64,000 nt of DNA from Dickeya fangzhongdai (lineage in GTDB: Bacteria; Pseudomonadota; Gammaproteobacteria; Enterobacterales; Enterobacteriaceae). Below the pieces are notes generated by a model that did not search any database, had not been told where the DNA came from, and saw nothing but the letters and a program-made list of their open reading frames with translations. This document shows positions 45,316 to 53,580 of this stretch, one piece after another. Each line of letters begins with the position of its first letter. The stretch's first letter is position 1. The position numbers and the translations under genes were made by a program. The stretch covers positions 1,860,001-1,924,000 of the forward strand of contig NZ_CP025003.1 in NCBI RefSeq assembly GCF_002812485.1, written 5' to 3'.

Positions 45316-45438
45316 ATGTCCCGTTTGTGTTGTTGCGGTTGCTCCATGCCGAAGATTTCGACATTTGTTAATTTCATTAATGGAGTCCGCCATGAGTCAA
45401 CCCGTTTCCCTGCCTGTACTCGACTTTTCCCAGCTTGA
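45316..45438 (+). CDS. Possible Cys-rich leader peptide
   Basis: A 40-codon frame with an excellent ribosome site (AAGAGGAA, six to seven bases before ATG) begins MSRLCCCGCSMPKIS: four of residues 5-9 are cysteine. It overlaps the first 47 bases of the oxygenase gene in another frame. No other open frame explains so strong a ribosome site here. Poly-cysteine upstream peptides regulate sulfur genes by attenuation in mycobacteria, so ribosome stalling at Cys codons under cysteine shortage could control the downstream oxygenase and metQNI genes. This function is an inference. Confidence 0.5.
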   Translation: MSRLCCCGCSMPKISTFVNFINGVRHESTRFPACTRLFPA

Positions 45439-46426
45439 CGGCGATGCCCGGCAACGTGCCGGTTTTCTGCAACGCCTGAATCACGCCGCGCGTGAAACCG
45501 GCTTCTTCTACCTGACCCACCACGGCGTCGACCCGGAACTGCAACAACGCGTTCAACGGTTGTCGCGCGCTTTTTTTGCATTGCCGGACGCGGAAAAACA
45601 GCGGGTGGCGATGATTCACTCTCCCCATTTCCGCGGTTACAACCTCGCTGGCGCGGAGCGTACCCGCAGCGAGCCGGACTGGCGCGAGCAGTTTGATATC
45701 GGGGCGGAGCGCCCGCCGCTGCGGCTGTTATCCGGCGATCCCGCCTGGCGACGGTTGCAGGGGCCGAATCAATGGCCGGCGTCGCTGCCGGAACTGAAAA
45801 TCGCACTGCTGGAGTGGCAGCAAACCCTGACCCGCATTTCGCTGCGCCTGCTGCGCGCTTTTGCTGAAGTGCTGGGGTTGCCGATAACCGCGTTTGATGC
45901 GCTGTACGGCGATAAACCCAGCGAACATATCAAGCTGATTCGCTACCCCGGCCGGGCGACGGCGGACAGCCAGCAAGGCGTTGGCGCGCACAAGGATTCC
46001 GGCTTTCTGACGCTGCTGTTGCAGGACCAACAGTCCGGTTTACAGGTGGAGGTTGAACCGGGTCAATGGGTAGAGGCGCACCCGCTGCCGGGTTCGTTCG
46101 TGGTCAATATCGGCGAACTGTTGGAACTGGCGACCGACGGCTATCTGCGCGCCACCGTGCACCGGGTGGTGTCGCCGCCGGCCAGTCAGGATCGGTTGTC
46201 GGTGGCCTTTTTCCTCGGCGCGCAACTGGATGCAGTGGTGCCGGTGTTTCCGCTGTCGCCGGCATTGGCGAAACTGGCCCGCGGGCCGGCCAGTGACCCC
46301 AACAACCCGCTGTTGCGCGAAGTGGGCTGGAACTATCTGAAAGGGCGCCTGCGCTCTCACCCGGAAGTGGCTAAACGCTACTACGGCGATGTGTTGCAGG
46401 CGCAGCAGCAGGCGGTTACCGCCTGA
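45392..46426 (+). CDS. 2-oxoglutarate/Fe(II)-dependent oxygenase (isopenicillin N synthase family)
   Basis: A 344-residue non-haem iron oxygenase. The DIOX_N region (residues 5-120, ETGFFYLTHHGVD) leads to the iron ligands H200, D202 (GAHKDSGF) and H257 (ATVHRVVSP), with the 2-oxoglutarate-binding pair R268 and S270. The ATG at 45392 has GGAG six bases upstream. It lies 43 bases before a MetQNI-type importer, which suggests it oxidises the imported compound, possibly to release sulfur as in the alkylsulfatase AtsK or taurine dioxygenase reactions, though it belongs to a different oxygenase branch. Confidence 0.83.
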   Translation: MSQPVSLPVLDFSQLDGDARQRAGFLQRLNHAARETGFFYLTHHGVDPELQQRVQRLSRAFFALPDAEKQRVAMIHSPHFRGYNLAGAERTRSEPDWREQFDIGAERPPLRLLSGDPAWRRLQGPNQWPASLPELKIALLEWQQTLTRISLRLLRAFAEVLGLPITAFDALYGDKPSEHIKLIRYPGRATADSQQGVGAHKDSGFLTLLLQDQQSGLQVEVEPGQWVEAHPLPGSFVVNIGELLELATDGYLRATVHRVVSPPASQDRLSVAFFLGAQLDAVVPVFPLSPALAKLARGPASDPNNPLLREVGWNYLKGRLRSHPEVAKRYYGDVLQAQQQAVTA

Positions 46427-46469
46427 GTTCGGTTAGTCATCACAATGAAAATCATCAAGGGATAACAAA

Positions 46470-47276
46470 ATGAAAAATCATAATTTTTTTGCTCTGACGG
46501 CGATGGCATTGGCAATGGGACTGTCGGTATCGGCTCAGGCGGCCGATGCTTTGCGGGTAGCGGCGGACCCGGTGCCGCATGCGGAAATTCTGGCGCAGAT
46601 TCAAAAGGCGGATCCGTCGCTGAAGCTGAAGGTGGTTGAACTGAGCGGCAACGTGAACGCCAACGAATTGCTGGCCAGCGGCGACGTGGACGCCAACTAC
46701 TTCCAGCACGTGCCTTATCTGCGCGATCAGGAAAAAGCGCTGGGCAAAAAATTCGTGGTGGCGGCCACGGTGCATATCGAACCGCTGGGGATTTATTCCC
46801 GAAAATACAAATCGCTCGGCGAGGTGAAGGAGAACGCCACCGTGGCGGTGCCGAACAACGTCACCAACCTCAGTCGGGCGCTGTACCTGCTGCAGGGGCA
46901 GGGGCTGATCAAACTCAAGGCGGGTTATAGCGACCCGTCGAAAGATCAGGCGACGCCGAAAGATATCGCCGAAAACCCGAAAAAGCTGAAGATTAAAGAG
47001 ATTGAAGCGGCGCAGATCCCCCGTTCGCTGGATGACGTCGATCTGGCGGTGATCAACGGCAACTATGCGCTGGAAGCCGGGCTGGTGCCGTCCCGCGATG
47101 CGTTGGGGCTGGAAAGCGCCAGCCATAACCCATACGCCAATATTCTGGTGACTACGCCGGCGCTGCAAAACGATCCGCGCATCAAACAACTGGCGAAGGA
47201 TCTGGAGTCCAAAGCCACGGCTGACTTCATCAGCCAGCGCTACAAAGGGTCGGTGATTGCGGTGGCGGGGCAATAA
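46470..47276 (+). CDS. MetQ/NlpA-family substrate-binding protein
   Basis: A 268-residue periplasmic binding protein with a signal peptide cleaved after SAQA (near residue 24). Family signatures are RVAADPVPHAEILAQI, GDVDANYFQHVPYL and the VAVPNNVTNLSRAL segment. It has no lipobox cysteine, unlike E. coli MetQ, so it should be soluble. AAGGGA precedes the ATG. It forms an operon with the ATPase and permease that follow. The substrate may be methionine or an oxidised or derivatised sulfur compound. Confidence 0.85.
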   Translation: MKNHNFFALTAMALAMGLSVSAQAADALRVAADPVPHAEILAQIQKADPSLKLKVVELSGNVNANELLASGDVDANYFQHVPYLRDQEKALGKKFVVAATVHIEPLGIYSRKYKSLGEVKENATVAVPNNVTNLSRALYLLQGQGLIKLKAGYSDPSKDQATPKDIAENPKKLKIKEIEAAQIPRSLDDVDLAVINGNYALEAGLVPSRDALGLESASHNPYANILVTTPALQNDPRIKQLAKDLESKATADFISQRYKGSVIAVAGQ

Positions 47277-47279
47277 CGC

Positions 47280-48071
47280 ATGATTCGGATCGAACGGCTG
47301 GGGAAACGCTACCCGGGCTGCGCGCAGCCCGCGCTGGAGAATGTGTCGCTGACCATTCCGTCAGGGGCGGTGTACGGCATTCTCGGCCGTAGCGGTGCGG
47401 GCAAGAGTACGCTGATTCGCTGCCTCAATCTGCTGGAGCGGCCCACCTCGGGCCGTATTCTGATGGACGACTGCGATATCGCCAGCCTGTCGCCGCGGGC
47501 GCTGCGCCAGCAGCGTCAGCGCACCGGTATGATTTTCCAGCATTTCAATCTGCTGCATGCCCGTACTGTGCGGGATAACGTGGCGGTGCCGCTGGAAATC
47601 GCCGGGGCCGGCAAGCGCGAACGGGAGGCGCGCGTAACGGAGTTGCTGGCGTTGGTCGGGTTGAGCGACAAGGCGCAGGCCTATCCGTCGCAGCTGTCCG
47701 GCGGGCAGAAACAGCGGGTCGGCATCGCCCGCGCGCTGGCGGCCCAGCCGCGTTATCTGCTGTGCGACGAGGCCACCAGCGCGCTCGACCCGGAAACCAC
47801 CGCGTCGATCCTGGCGCTGCTGGCCGACATCAACCGGCAACTGGGGTTAACCATTGTGCTGATCACCCATGAGCTGGAGGTGGTCAAAGCCATTTGCGAT
47901 CACGCGGCGTTGCTGGAGCAAGGCCGGGTGGCGGAAAGCGGCGCGCTGCGAACGCTGCTGGCGGACCCGACTTCCCGCTTGCGACAGGCGCTGTTGCCGG
48001 ATCTGGACGCCGAGCGCGCGTTTTTACGGCGGCACGGCGTAGAGGAGGGCGAATTGTGCAAAGTCGCCTGA
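47280..48071 (+). CDS. MetN-like ABC ATPase without the NIL domain
   Basis: A 263-residue ATPase with Walker [10 protein letters not shown], signature [15 protein letters not shown], Walker [13 protein letters not shown] and H-loop [16 protein letters not shown]. coli MetN has about 343 residues because of a C-terminal NIL/ACT domain that binds methionine and inhibits transport. That domain is missing here, so feedback by methionine is unlikely. It starts 3 bases after the binding protein. Confidence 0.87.
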   Translation: MIRIERLGKRYPGCAQPALENVSLTIPSGAVYGILGRSGAGKSTLIRCLNLLERPTSGRILMDDCDIASLSPRALRQQRQRTGMIFQHFNLLHARTVRDNVAVPLEIAGAGKREREARVTELLALVGLSDKAQAYPSQLSGGQKQRVGIARALAAQPRYLLCDEATSALDPETTASILALLADINRQLGLTIVLITHELEVVKAICDHAALLEQGRVAESGALRTLLADPTSRLRQALLPDLDAERAFLRRHGVEEGELCKVA

Positions 48072-48727
48072 GCTGGGAAGATTTTTTCCCGATTATGCTG
48101 AACGCGACGCTGGAAACCCTGTACATGGTGGGGCTGGCGGCGCTGTTTACCGTGCTGGTGGGGCTGCCGACCGGCGTGCTGCTATTTATCAGCCGCCAGT
48201 CGGGCATCATGCCGTTGCCGCGGGGGAACGCGGTGCTGGGCGGCGTGATCAACGTCGGACGTTCGCTGCCGTTCGTGGTGTTGTTGATTGCCCTGATTCC
48301 GTTTACCCGCTGGGTGGTCGGCACGACGCTGGGCAGCACCGCCGCGGTGGTGCCGATTACCGTCGGCGCGTTTCCGTTTTTCGCTCGCATTGTGGAAAAC
48401 GCGCTGGCTGAGGTGGATCGCGGCCGGATAGAGGCGATTGTGTCGATGGGCGGCACCGTCTGGCATGTGATTACCAAGGCGTTGTTGCCGGAAGCTCTGC
48501 CGTCGATTCTGGCGGGCATCACGCTGACGGTGGTGATGCTGATTGGCTTTTCGTCAATGGCGGGGGTGATTGGCGGCGGCGGGCTGGGGGATCTGGCAAT
48601 CCGCTACGGTTATCAACGCTTTAATCAGCAAGTGATGGCGGGAACGGTGATCGTTCTGGTGCTGCTGGTGCAACTGGTGCAGTCGCTGGGCGATCGACTG
48701 GTGCGGTCGCTGGCCTACCGGCGCTAA
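48056..48727 (+). CDS. MetI-like ABC permease
   Basis: A 223-residue permease with five transmembrane helices, the usual MetI size. Family features are [20 protein letters not shown] near residue 65 and the EAA loop [20 protein letters not shown]. The start is GTG with AGGAGG seven bases upstream; it overlaps the ATPase end by 16 bases, so the two are translationally coupled. Confidence 0.87.
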   Translation: MQSRLSWEDFFPIMLNATLETLYMVGLAALFTVLVGLPTGVLLFISRQSGIMPLPRGNAVLGGVINVGRSLPFVVLLIALIPFTRWVVGTTLGSTAAVVPITVGAFPFFARIVENALAEVDRGRIEAIVSMGGTVWHVITKALLPEALPSILAGITLTVVMLIGFSSMAGVIGGGGLGDLAIRYGYQRFNQQVMAGTVIVLVLLVQLVQSLGDRLVRSLAYRR

Positions 48728-48747
48728 TCACGGCTTTCCAACGGTAC

Positions 48748-48766
48748 GCGCCTGCCCGGCGGGCGC
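48748..48766 (+). terminator. Terminator after the metQNI-like operon
   Basis: A compact 19-base hairpin (GCGCCTGCC with GGCGGGCGC, one G-T pair, three-base or smaller loop) lies 20 bases after the permease stop and is followed by TTAT. Confidence 0.5.
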
Positions 48767-49080
48767 TTATCCCCAGTTTCCCTGCCATTCAATCGATTGG
48801 CTGTGAGTAATTTTGATGATGTAATTTGCCTTATCCCCCGGCGATGGGACGAATCAAATAAAAATAAGGTATGACATGTTATTTATCCATGCAGGTGGAC
48901 AGAATATAAATTAATCAGGTCGGATGAGTGGAGTGATTTCTAGGAATATTCCATATTCTTTTTATTTCCAGCTTTGCTTTAATCACTCCCGAGGCGGTTA
49001 CCTAAACGCTTCAGTTATTAACCAGAGAATAAAACTTTATTTCCGGTTAATCGCAAATGACTTGTTAAAGGAAATTCATA
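48767..49080. other. AT-rich intergenic region
   Basis: About 310 bases between the transporter terminator and the next gene. It becomes AT-rich from about 48860 and must contain the promoter of the secreted Lys-rich protein. A frame from 48924 overlapping that gene has no ribosome site and no family similarity. Nothing else was seen. Confidence 0.4.
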
Positions 49081-49473
49081 ATGAATATGAAACCCCTGTT
49101 TTTAGGCGTTATCCTGGCTGCTTCTTACGCACACGCGGCATCGACCGAAGTGAGCGCCAAACCGGTAACCGGAACGGCAGCCAGCGCGGAAGTGAAAACC
49201 ACGGCCGCCACCGACGCCACAGCGAGTCAGGAGGCGAGCGGCAAAACGCTGACGGCAGCGCAACAGACGGCTGCCAGCACCGATGCCCAGATGAAAACGC
49301 ACAACGAGAAAAAAGTCGTACATAAAAAAGCGGTAACGACGGAAAAAGAAACGGTCGCGTCGAAAAAAGCGGAAGAAGAAAAAGTAACCGGGCAGAAAAT
49401 AACGGCGGAAAAAAAGAAACATAACGTTGATGAGAAAAAAACCACACCGATAACTTCCGCCAAAACGGAATAA
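49081..49473 (+). CDS. Exported Ala/Thr/Lys-rich small protein
   Basis: A 130-residue protein with a signal peptide (MNMKPLFLGVILAASYAHAA). The mature part is low-complexity: an Ala/Thr-rich half (residues 22-70) followed by a Lys/Glu-rich half with repeated KK pairs (KKVVHKKAVTTEKE, KKAEEEK, EKKKH). It has no cysteine in the mature part and is predicted to be disordered. This composition recalls the acid-shock protein Asr but I cannot assign it. AAGGA lies 8 bases before the ATG. Confidence 0.6.
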   Translation: MNMKPLFLGVILAASYAHAASTEVSAKPVTGTAASAEVKTTAATDATASQEASGKTLTAAQQTAASTDAQMKTHNEKKVVHKKAVTTEKETVASKKAEEEKVTGQKITAEKKKHNVDEKKTTPITSAKTE

Positions 49474-49701
49474 TGGATTATTGTTGTAATTAAAAATTAT
49501 GCCAGTCACTGAAGGGAGTCAGTAATAACCGAAGAGGCATCATTGGGCTGGCGCCCTTATTTCCCGGCTGGTCATCGTCTGTTTTTTGCCTGATGCAGAG
49601 AACAGGTATGATGCCCAGCCGGGACTCATTAATATCGCCGTCGGGGCAGGCATCGGTGCCGGGTGTGTGCCAGCGCCGGCATTTCCGGACGATGTTAATA
49701 C

Positions 49702-49721
49702 GCCCAGCGATGAAGCTGGGC
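49702..49721 (-). terminator. Hairpin after the DUF2167 gene
   Basis: GCCCAGC and GCTGGGC are perfect 7-bp arms around a 6-base loop, 30 bases beyond the DUF2167 stop on the minus strand, followed on that strand by GTATTAA. A weak terminator is likely. The rest of 49474-49701 shows no gene. Confidence 0.5.
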
Positions 49722-49750
49722 TTGCGCTATTTGGGCTGGCGCTATTAATG

Positions 49751-50755
49751 TCAGACTTTCTGTTGTTCTTTTTCCGTTACGGTTGCGGTTTCAGGGACTA
49801 TTTCCGCGCTTGTTTCCGGCACGGTTTCATTCCCGGCATCGTCTTGCGCTGGCTGCGGTTTTTTCTTACCGGAAAACAGTTTTCTGAAGATGGCGCCGAC
49901 GGCGAAAATACCCACCAGAATGATTTTCCAGAATTTCACGAACGCCACGCCCATCATCGCCAGCAGGCCCAGTTTCTTGGCGGCAATCCCGCCGATCAGC
50001 GCCGCCAGGCCATATTCCGCGACGCGGTCGGTGCTGGCGTTAAAATCGCTGTAGCGCTTGCCATTGTTGAAGGTCACGGCATTGAGCAACTGCCGGGCTT
50101 TGGGTTTTTCTTCGTTGACGGTACCGCGATTGGTGACCAGATTCAGCGACAGATAGCCTTCGCGGCCGAGCAGATAGGTGTTGTAGTTGACGCCCTGATC
50201 GTTTTCCGCCATGTTGCTGCCTTCATCGCGCAACGCGGCGGACCAGACTAGCCGGTGGGTCGCCTGCTCGTAGTTGGGTTTTTCAATCCAGCCGAGGATT
50301 TCGATCGACGCAATGCCTTTCTTCACCCGTTCTTTATTAGCTTCACGGGTACCTTCTTTCAGGTTATCCAGCAATTCATCGGCATTCCATTCTTTGGCAT
50401 CGTCATCCTTGATATAACCCGACGAGGTGTAGTCGATGGAAATAAAACCATCGATGTCAGGGTGCAACACCAGACCATAAAAATTACCGCCCACATAATT
50501 TCCCAGTTCGCGCATAAATACACGCGCTTCCCGCACCGGAATATAAACAAATCCCTGCGGAAGTTTCAGCACCGCCTGATTACCGAGGCCGATCTCTTTG
50601 GGGCCTTCAACACCGGCGCGTTGCATGGCTTCAACGGCGTTGTCCAGCGCGCTGTGAACCTGCGGCGCGGCATTGTCTGCGGCCATGCTGCGAAGAGAAA
50701 AGGAAAGGAGAAATATCAGCGCCAGCTGGCTGATTAAACGTACGGAGAGAGCCAT
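49751..50755 (-). CDS. DUF2167 membrane-anchored protein
   Basis: A 334-residue exported protein of the DUF2167 family. A signal peptide ends after RSMA (near residue 25). The periplasmic domain has the family patterns GKVVLKLP-like LKLPQGFVYIPVREA, DIDGFISIDYTSSGYIKDDD and ILGWIEKPNYEQATHRLVWS. Two hydrophobic segments follow (about 240-285), and a short charged tail ends it. Function is unknown; relatives are annotated only as membrane-anchored proteins. The region upstream of it (50756-50930) is very AT-rich and must carry its promoter. Confidence 0.75.
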   Translation of the reverse strand: MALSVRLISQLALIFLLSFSLRSMAADNAAPQVHSALDNAVEAMQRAGVEGPKEIGLGNQAVLKLPQGFVYIPVREARVFMRELGNYVGGNFYGLVLHPDIDGFISIDYTSSGYIKDDDAKEWNADELLDNLKEGTREANKERVKKGIASIEILGWIEKPNYEQATHRLVWSAALRDEGSNMAENDQGVNYNTYLLGREGYLSLNLVTNRGTVNEEKPKARQLLNAVTFNNGKRYSDFNASTDRVAEYGLAALIGGIAAKKLGLLAMMGVAFVKFWKIILVGIFAVGAIFRKLFSGKKKPQPAQDDAGNETVPETSAEIVPETATVTEKEQQKV

Positions 50756-50934
50756 AAATCATCCTGATTAATAATAAAAAGAGAGCAAATAGAAAAGCGG
50801 GGGGATATTACTCTCGTTATTAATCTATCTCAATTATATTCGCGATTACTTATTCAATCGTATTTATAATTATAAATAAAATAATCACTAATTAATAATA
50901 ATGGCATGATTTGGTATCTCTCGGCCAACGGGAC

Positions 50935-50963
50935 GCTTCCCGGCCAGCGTCGTGCCGGGAAGC
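50935..50963 (-). terminator. Terminator of module B
   Basis: GCTTCCCGGC (50935-50944) and GCCGGGAAGC (50954-50963) form a perfect 10-bp hairpin, 8 bases beyond the stop of the arylsulfotransferase-like gene on the minus strand. No T-run follows. Confidence 0.55.
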
Positions 50964-50970
50964 GGGGCGA

Positions 50971-52764
50971 TTAGCTCTGAATGTCGCCTAACCACTGGCG
51001 CAGCTTGTCCGCGCTCTGTGCGCTGGTCAGTCGGGCTTGTTCCTGACCGTCTTTCAGCCACAGCAGGGTGGGCAGCGAGCGAACCTGTAGCTGTGCGGCG
51101 TGCGGCACATGATGGTCGGCGTCCAGATAGTGGCAGGACAGACCATTGAACGCCACGTCGCCGATGACCGTTTCCAACTGGCGATACAGGCTCTTACAGT
51201 GCACGCAGCGTTCCGCGCCCACCAGCAGCAGTTGGTTGCCGGCGGGCAGCGACAGCGCTTCATCCGGCGCCAGCGATAAGGCGGTAAAGCGATGACGGTT
51301 GACGGCGAACAGTTTCGGGCTGCGTTTCAGCTCTTCGCTGTCGGTAGCGACGCACAGCGCATCGCCACCGCGCTTGTATGGCCGGGTATCGCTGACGGGA
51401 ACGACGCTGGCGAAACCGGGCTGCGCGGCGCCAGGCTGACGCAGGCGGGTGTTGTCCGGCGCCTGCACCGGGGTTTCCTGCGGGCGCGGCAGTTGCGGCA
51501 CCCAGTCGTACGGTACCCGGTAGGCGCGGTACAGCATGTTGGTGTTGACGCTCTTGCCCCAGAACGGCGAAATGTACTCCCAGACTACCTCATGGTCGGC
51601 CGTCACTTCGAACAGGCGGCCATTGGCGCCTTCGTTGATCAGCGTGTTGCCGTTCGGCAGGCGCTGGATATTGCTGATATACGGGCTGTAAAACCGGAAC
51701 GCGTCGGTCGGGTGCGGAATACCGGCTTCGTACGGCGAATAGCGCCAGACGATGTCCAGCGTCACCGGGTTGATTTCCAGTACGCGCGAATAATCGCGCC
51801 AGGCGTTCTTCACCCCGTCGGCCGACGCCGGATTGGGGGCGCCGTAACCGGCCCAGCCGCCGTTGTCGAACACCAGAATATTGCCCGCGCCCGGCAATCC
51901 GGCCGGGATCATGTGCGCATGGTGTTGGCCGATGATCCAGCCCAGATGTTTCAGCTCCGGCGTGCTGTAATCCGGGCCGAGCCGCCACACGATGTCGCCG
52001 CTCTGCTTGTCGATGATGGCGATGATGTTGGACTCGCGTGCGTCCCAGATAATGTTGTCCGGATGGAAACGGGCGTCGCCCTGATCGAACCACGGGTTGG
52101 GGCCAAGGGTGGACATGGAGTTGATATGCATCCAGTCGCCCATGCCGCCGCCGCTGCTGCGCATATTAGGGTTGCGGTACAGCGCGGTTTTGGCGGCGTC
52201 GTCAAAGCCCAGTTCGTCGAAGTGATCGCTGCAGCGCCATTCCCACACCACGTTGCCGTCCCAGTCCACTTCGATGATGGTGTCGTCGAGCAGCAACTTG
52301 TCGCTGATTTTCGGGTTGTGCAGGTTCTGGTGCGCCAGAATCAGCGTATTGCCGCCGAGCGCCTGCGGTTCGAGACCCGGCGCGTAGTACCCCACCGGGT
52401 TGCCGCTGCGCTGGTAGTCGTGATGGGCGCGCGCCATCCACTCCGGCGGCAGATCCGGGTCGCTGATGTGTTCGTAACCGTTGAATTGCCAGACCCGGTT
52501 GCCGTCCCAGTCCAGTTGCACCACATCCACCATGTCCTGCATGCCGTACCGGGCGTCGCGCTGGCCGCTGTGGCCGAGAATATAACCGCCCGGCAGAATT
52601 TTATTGGGAAAACCGTGCAGGCCTTCCCACAGCCGCAGCGCCGCCCCGTTCATGTCGATCAAGACCGCGCCGGTTTCCAGCGCCTGGAAGACGGTGTAGC
52701 CGCCCCAGGCTTTGTCCGGATGATAAATCGTGGTGCCGGTCGGGTAAACGGAAGGGTGTCCCAT
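50971..52764 (-). CDS. Arylsulfotransferase-like protein fused to a thioredoxin-like domain
   Basis: A 597-residue protein without signal peptide. Residues 1-about 470 are an arylsulfate sulfotransferase-type beta-propeller with repeated blade motifs (VDWDGNVVWEWR, LPNGNTLINEGANGRLFEVT, GGNTLILAHQNLHNP) and histidines in GQHHAHMIPAG and DWMHINSM that correspond to the active-site region. Residues about 490-597 form a thioredoxin-like domain with CVHC (C520, C523) and a cis-proline at P565 (RSLPTLLW). Classic AssT enzymes are periplasmic, so the cytoplasmic form plus redox domain is unusual. It is the last gene of module B, 12 bases after the ATPase. Confidence 0.75.
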   Translation of the reverse strand: MGHPSVYPTGTTIYHPDKAWGGYTVFQALETGAVLIDMNGAALRLWEGLHGFPNKILPGGYILGHSGQRDARYGMQDMVDVVQLDWDGNRVWQFNGYEHISDPDLPPEWMARAHHDYQRSGNPVGYYAPGLEPQALGGNTLILAHQNLHNPKISDKLLLDDTIIEVDWDGNVVWEWRCSDHFDELGFDDAAKTALYRNPNMRSSGGGMGDWMHINSMSTLGPNPWFDQGDARFHPDNIIWDARESNIIAIIDKQSGDIVWRLGPDYSTPELKHLGWIIGQHHAHMIPAGLPGAGNILVFDNGGWAGYGAPNPASADGVKNAWRDYSRVLEINPVTLDIVWRYSPYEAGIPHPTDAFRFYSPYISNIQRLPNGNTLINEGANGRLFEVTADHEVVWEYISPFWGKSVNTNMLYRAYRVPYDWVPQLPRPQETPVQAPDNTRLRQPGAAQPGFASVVPVSDTRPYKRGGDALCVATDSEELKRSPKLFAVNRHRFTALSLAPDEALSLPAGNQLLLVGAERCVHCKSLYRQLETVIGDVAFNGLSCHYLDADHHVPHAAQLQVRSLPTLLWLKDGQEQARLTSAQSADKLRQWLGDIQS

Positions 52765-52776
52765 GTGCTACTCCAT

Positions 52777-53580
52777 TTAGTCAGTGATAAGCGTGGCGTC
52801 GGGCAAGGCCGAGGCGTCGGAGTGAGTCAGCAGCGTGAGCAGTTCGCTGCACTGCTGGTGGAAGGCCTGGCTGTCGCGCTGACGCGGATGCGGCAACGTC
52901 ACCGTGGCGATGTGTTTCAGACGGCCGGGGCGCGGCGCCAGCACCACGACGCGGTCGGCCAGATAGACCGCTTCTTCCACATCGTGGGTGACCAGCAGGG
53001 TGGTGGTGCCTTCCTGCTGATGAATCCGTCGTAGTTCCTGTTGCATCTGTTGTCGGGTCAGCGCGTCCAGCGCGCCGAACGGTTCGTCGAGCATCAGAAT
53101 GCGCGGGTTGCCCACCAGCCCGCGGGCGATCGCCACGCGTTGCGCCATGCCGCCGGACAACTGGGCGGGCAGGGCGTCGGCGAACTCGTCCAGATGCACC
53201 AGCCGAATGAAATGGTCGACCCGGCGGGTAAGGTCGGCGCGGCCGATCTTCTCGCTCGCCAGCCCCAGCTCGATGTTCTGGCGCACCGTCAGCCACGGAA
53301 ACAGCCGCGGTTCCTGAAACACGATGCCGCGCTCGCCGCCGATGCCGTTAATCGGCGCGCCGTCCACCAGAATGCGGCCCTGATAGTCGTCATCCAACCC
53401 GACCAACAGGCGCAGCAGCGTGGATTTGCCGCAGCCGCTGCTGCCGACAATCGCCACCAGCTCGCCGGGATAAATCGCCAGCGAGAGGTCGTCGATGACC
53501 GTCAGCGGGCTGCCGCCGACGCGAAACTGTTTTTTCAGGCGGTCGAAGGCGACCACCGGTTGGGGGCGTGGTTGCGTCAT
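52777..53580 (-). CDS. SsuB/TauB-type ABC ATPase of module B
   Basis: A 267-residue ATPase of the nitrate/sulfonate/taurine group: Walker A GSSGCGKST, signature LSGGMAQRVAIARGL, Walker B ILMLDEPFGALD and H-loop LLVTHDVEEAVYLAD. The start overlaps the permease stop by 4 bases (ATGA). It is the only ATPase of this group in the window and may energise both fused permeases. The reading frame stays open far upstream across the permease gene, but this part has no family similarity. Confidence 0.9.
   Translation of the reverse strand: MTQPRPQPVVAFDRLKKQFRVGGSPLTVIDDLSLAIYPGELVAIVGSSGCGKSTLLRLLVGLDDDYQGRILVDGAPINGIGGERGIVFQEPRLFPWLTVRQNIELGLASEKIGRADLTRRVDHFIRLVHLDEFADALPAQLSGGMAQRVAIARGLVGNPRILMLDEPFGALDALTRQQMQQELRRIHQQEGTTTLLVTHDVEEAVYLADRVVVLAPRPGRLKHIATVTLPHPRQRDSQAFHQQCSELLTLLTHSDASALPDATLITD

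Noticed and set aside
48924..49325. A 133-codon frame overlapping the Lys-rich exported protein gene
   Set aside because: No ribosome site; it runs in another frame through the better supported gene at 49081-49473, which has a signal peptide and AAGGA.
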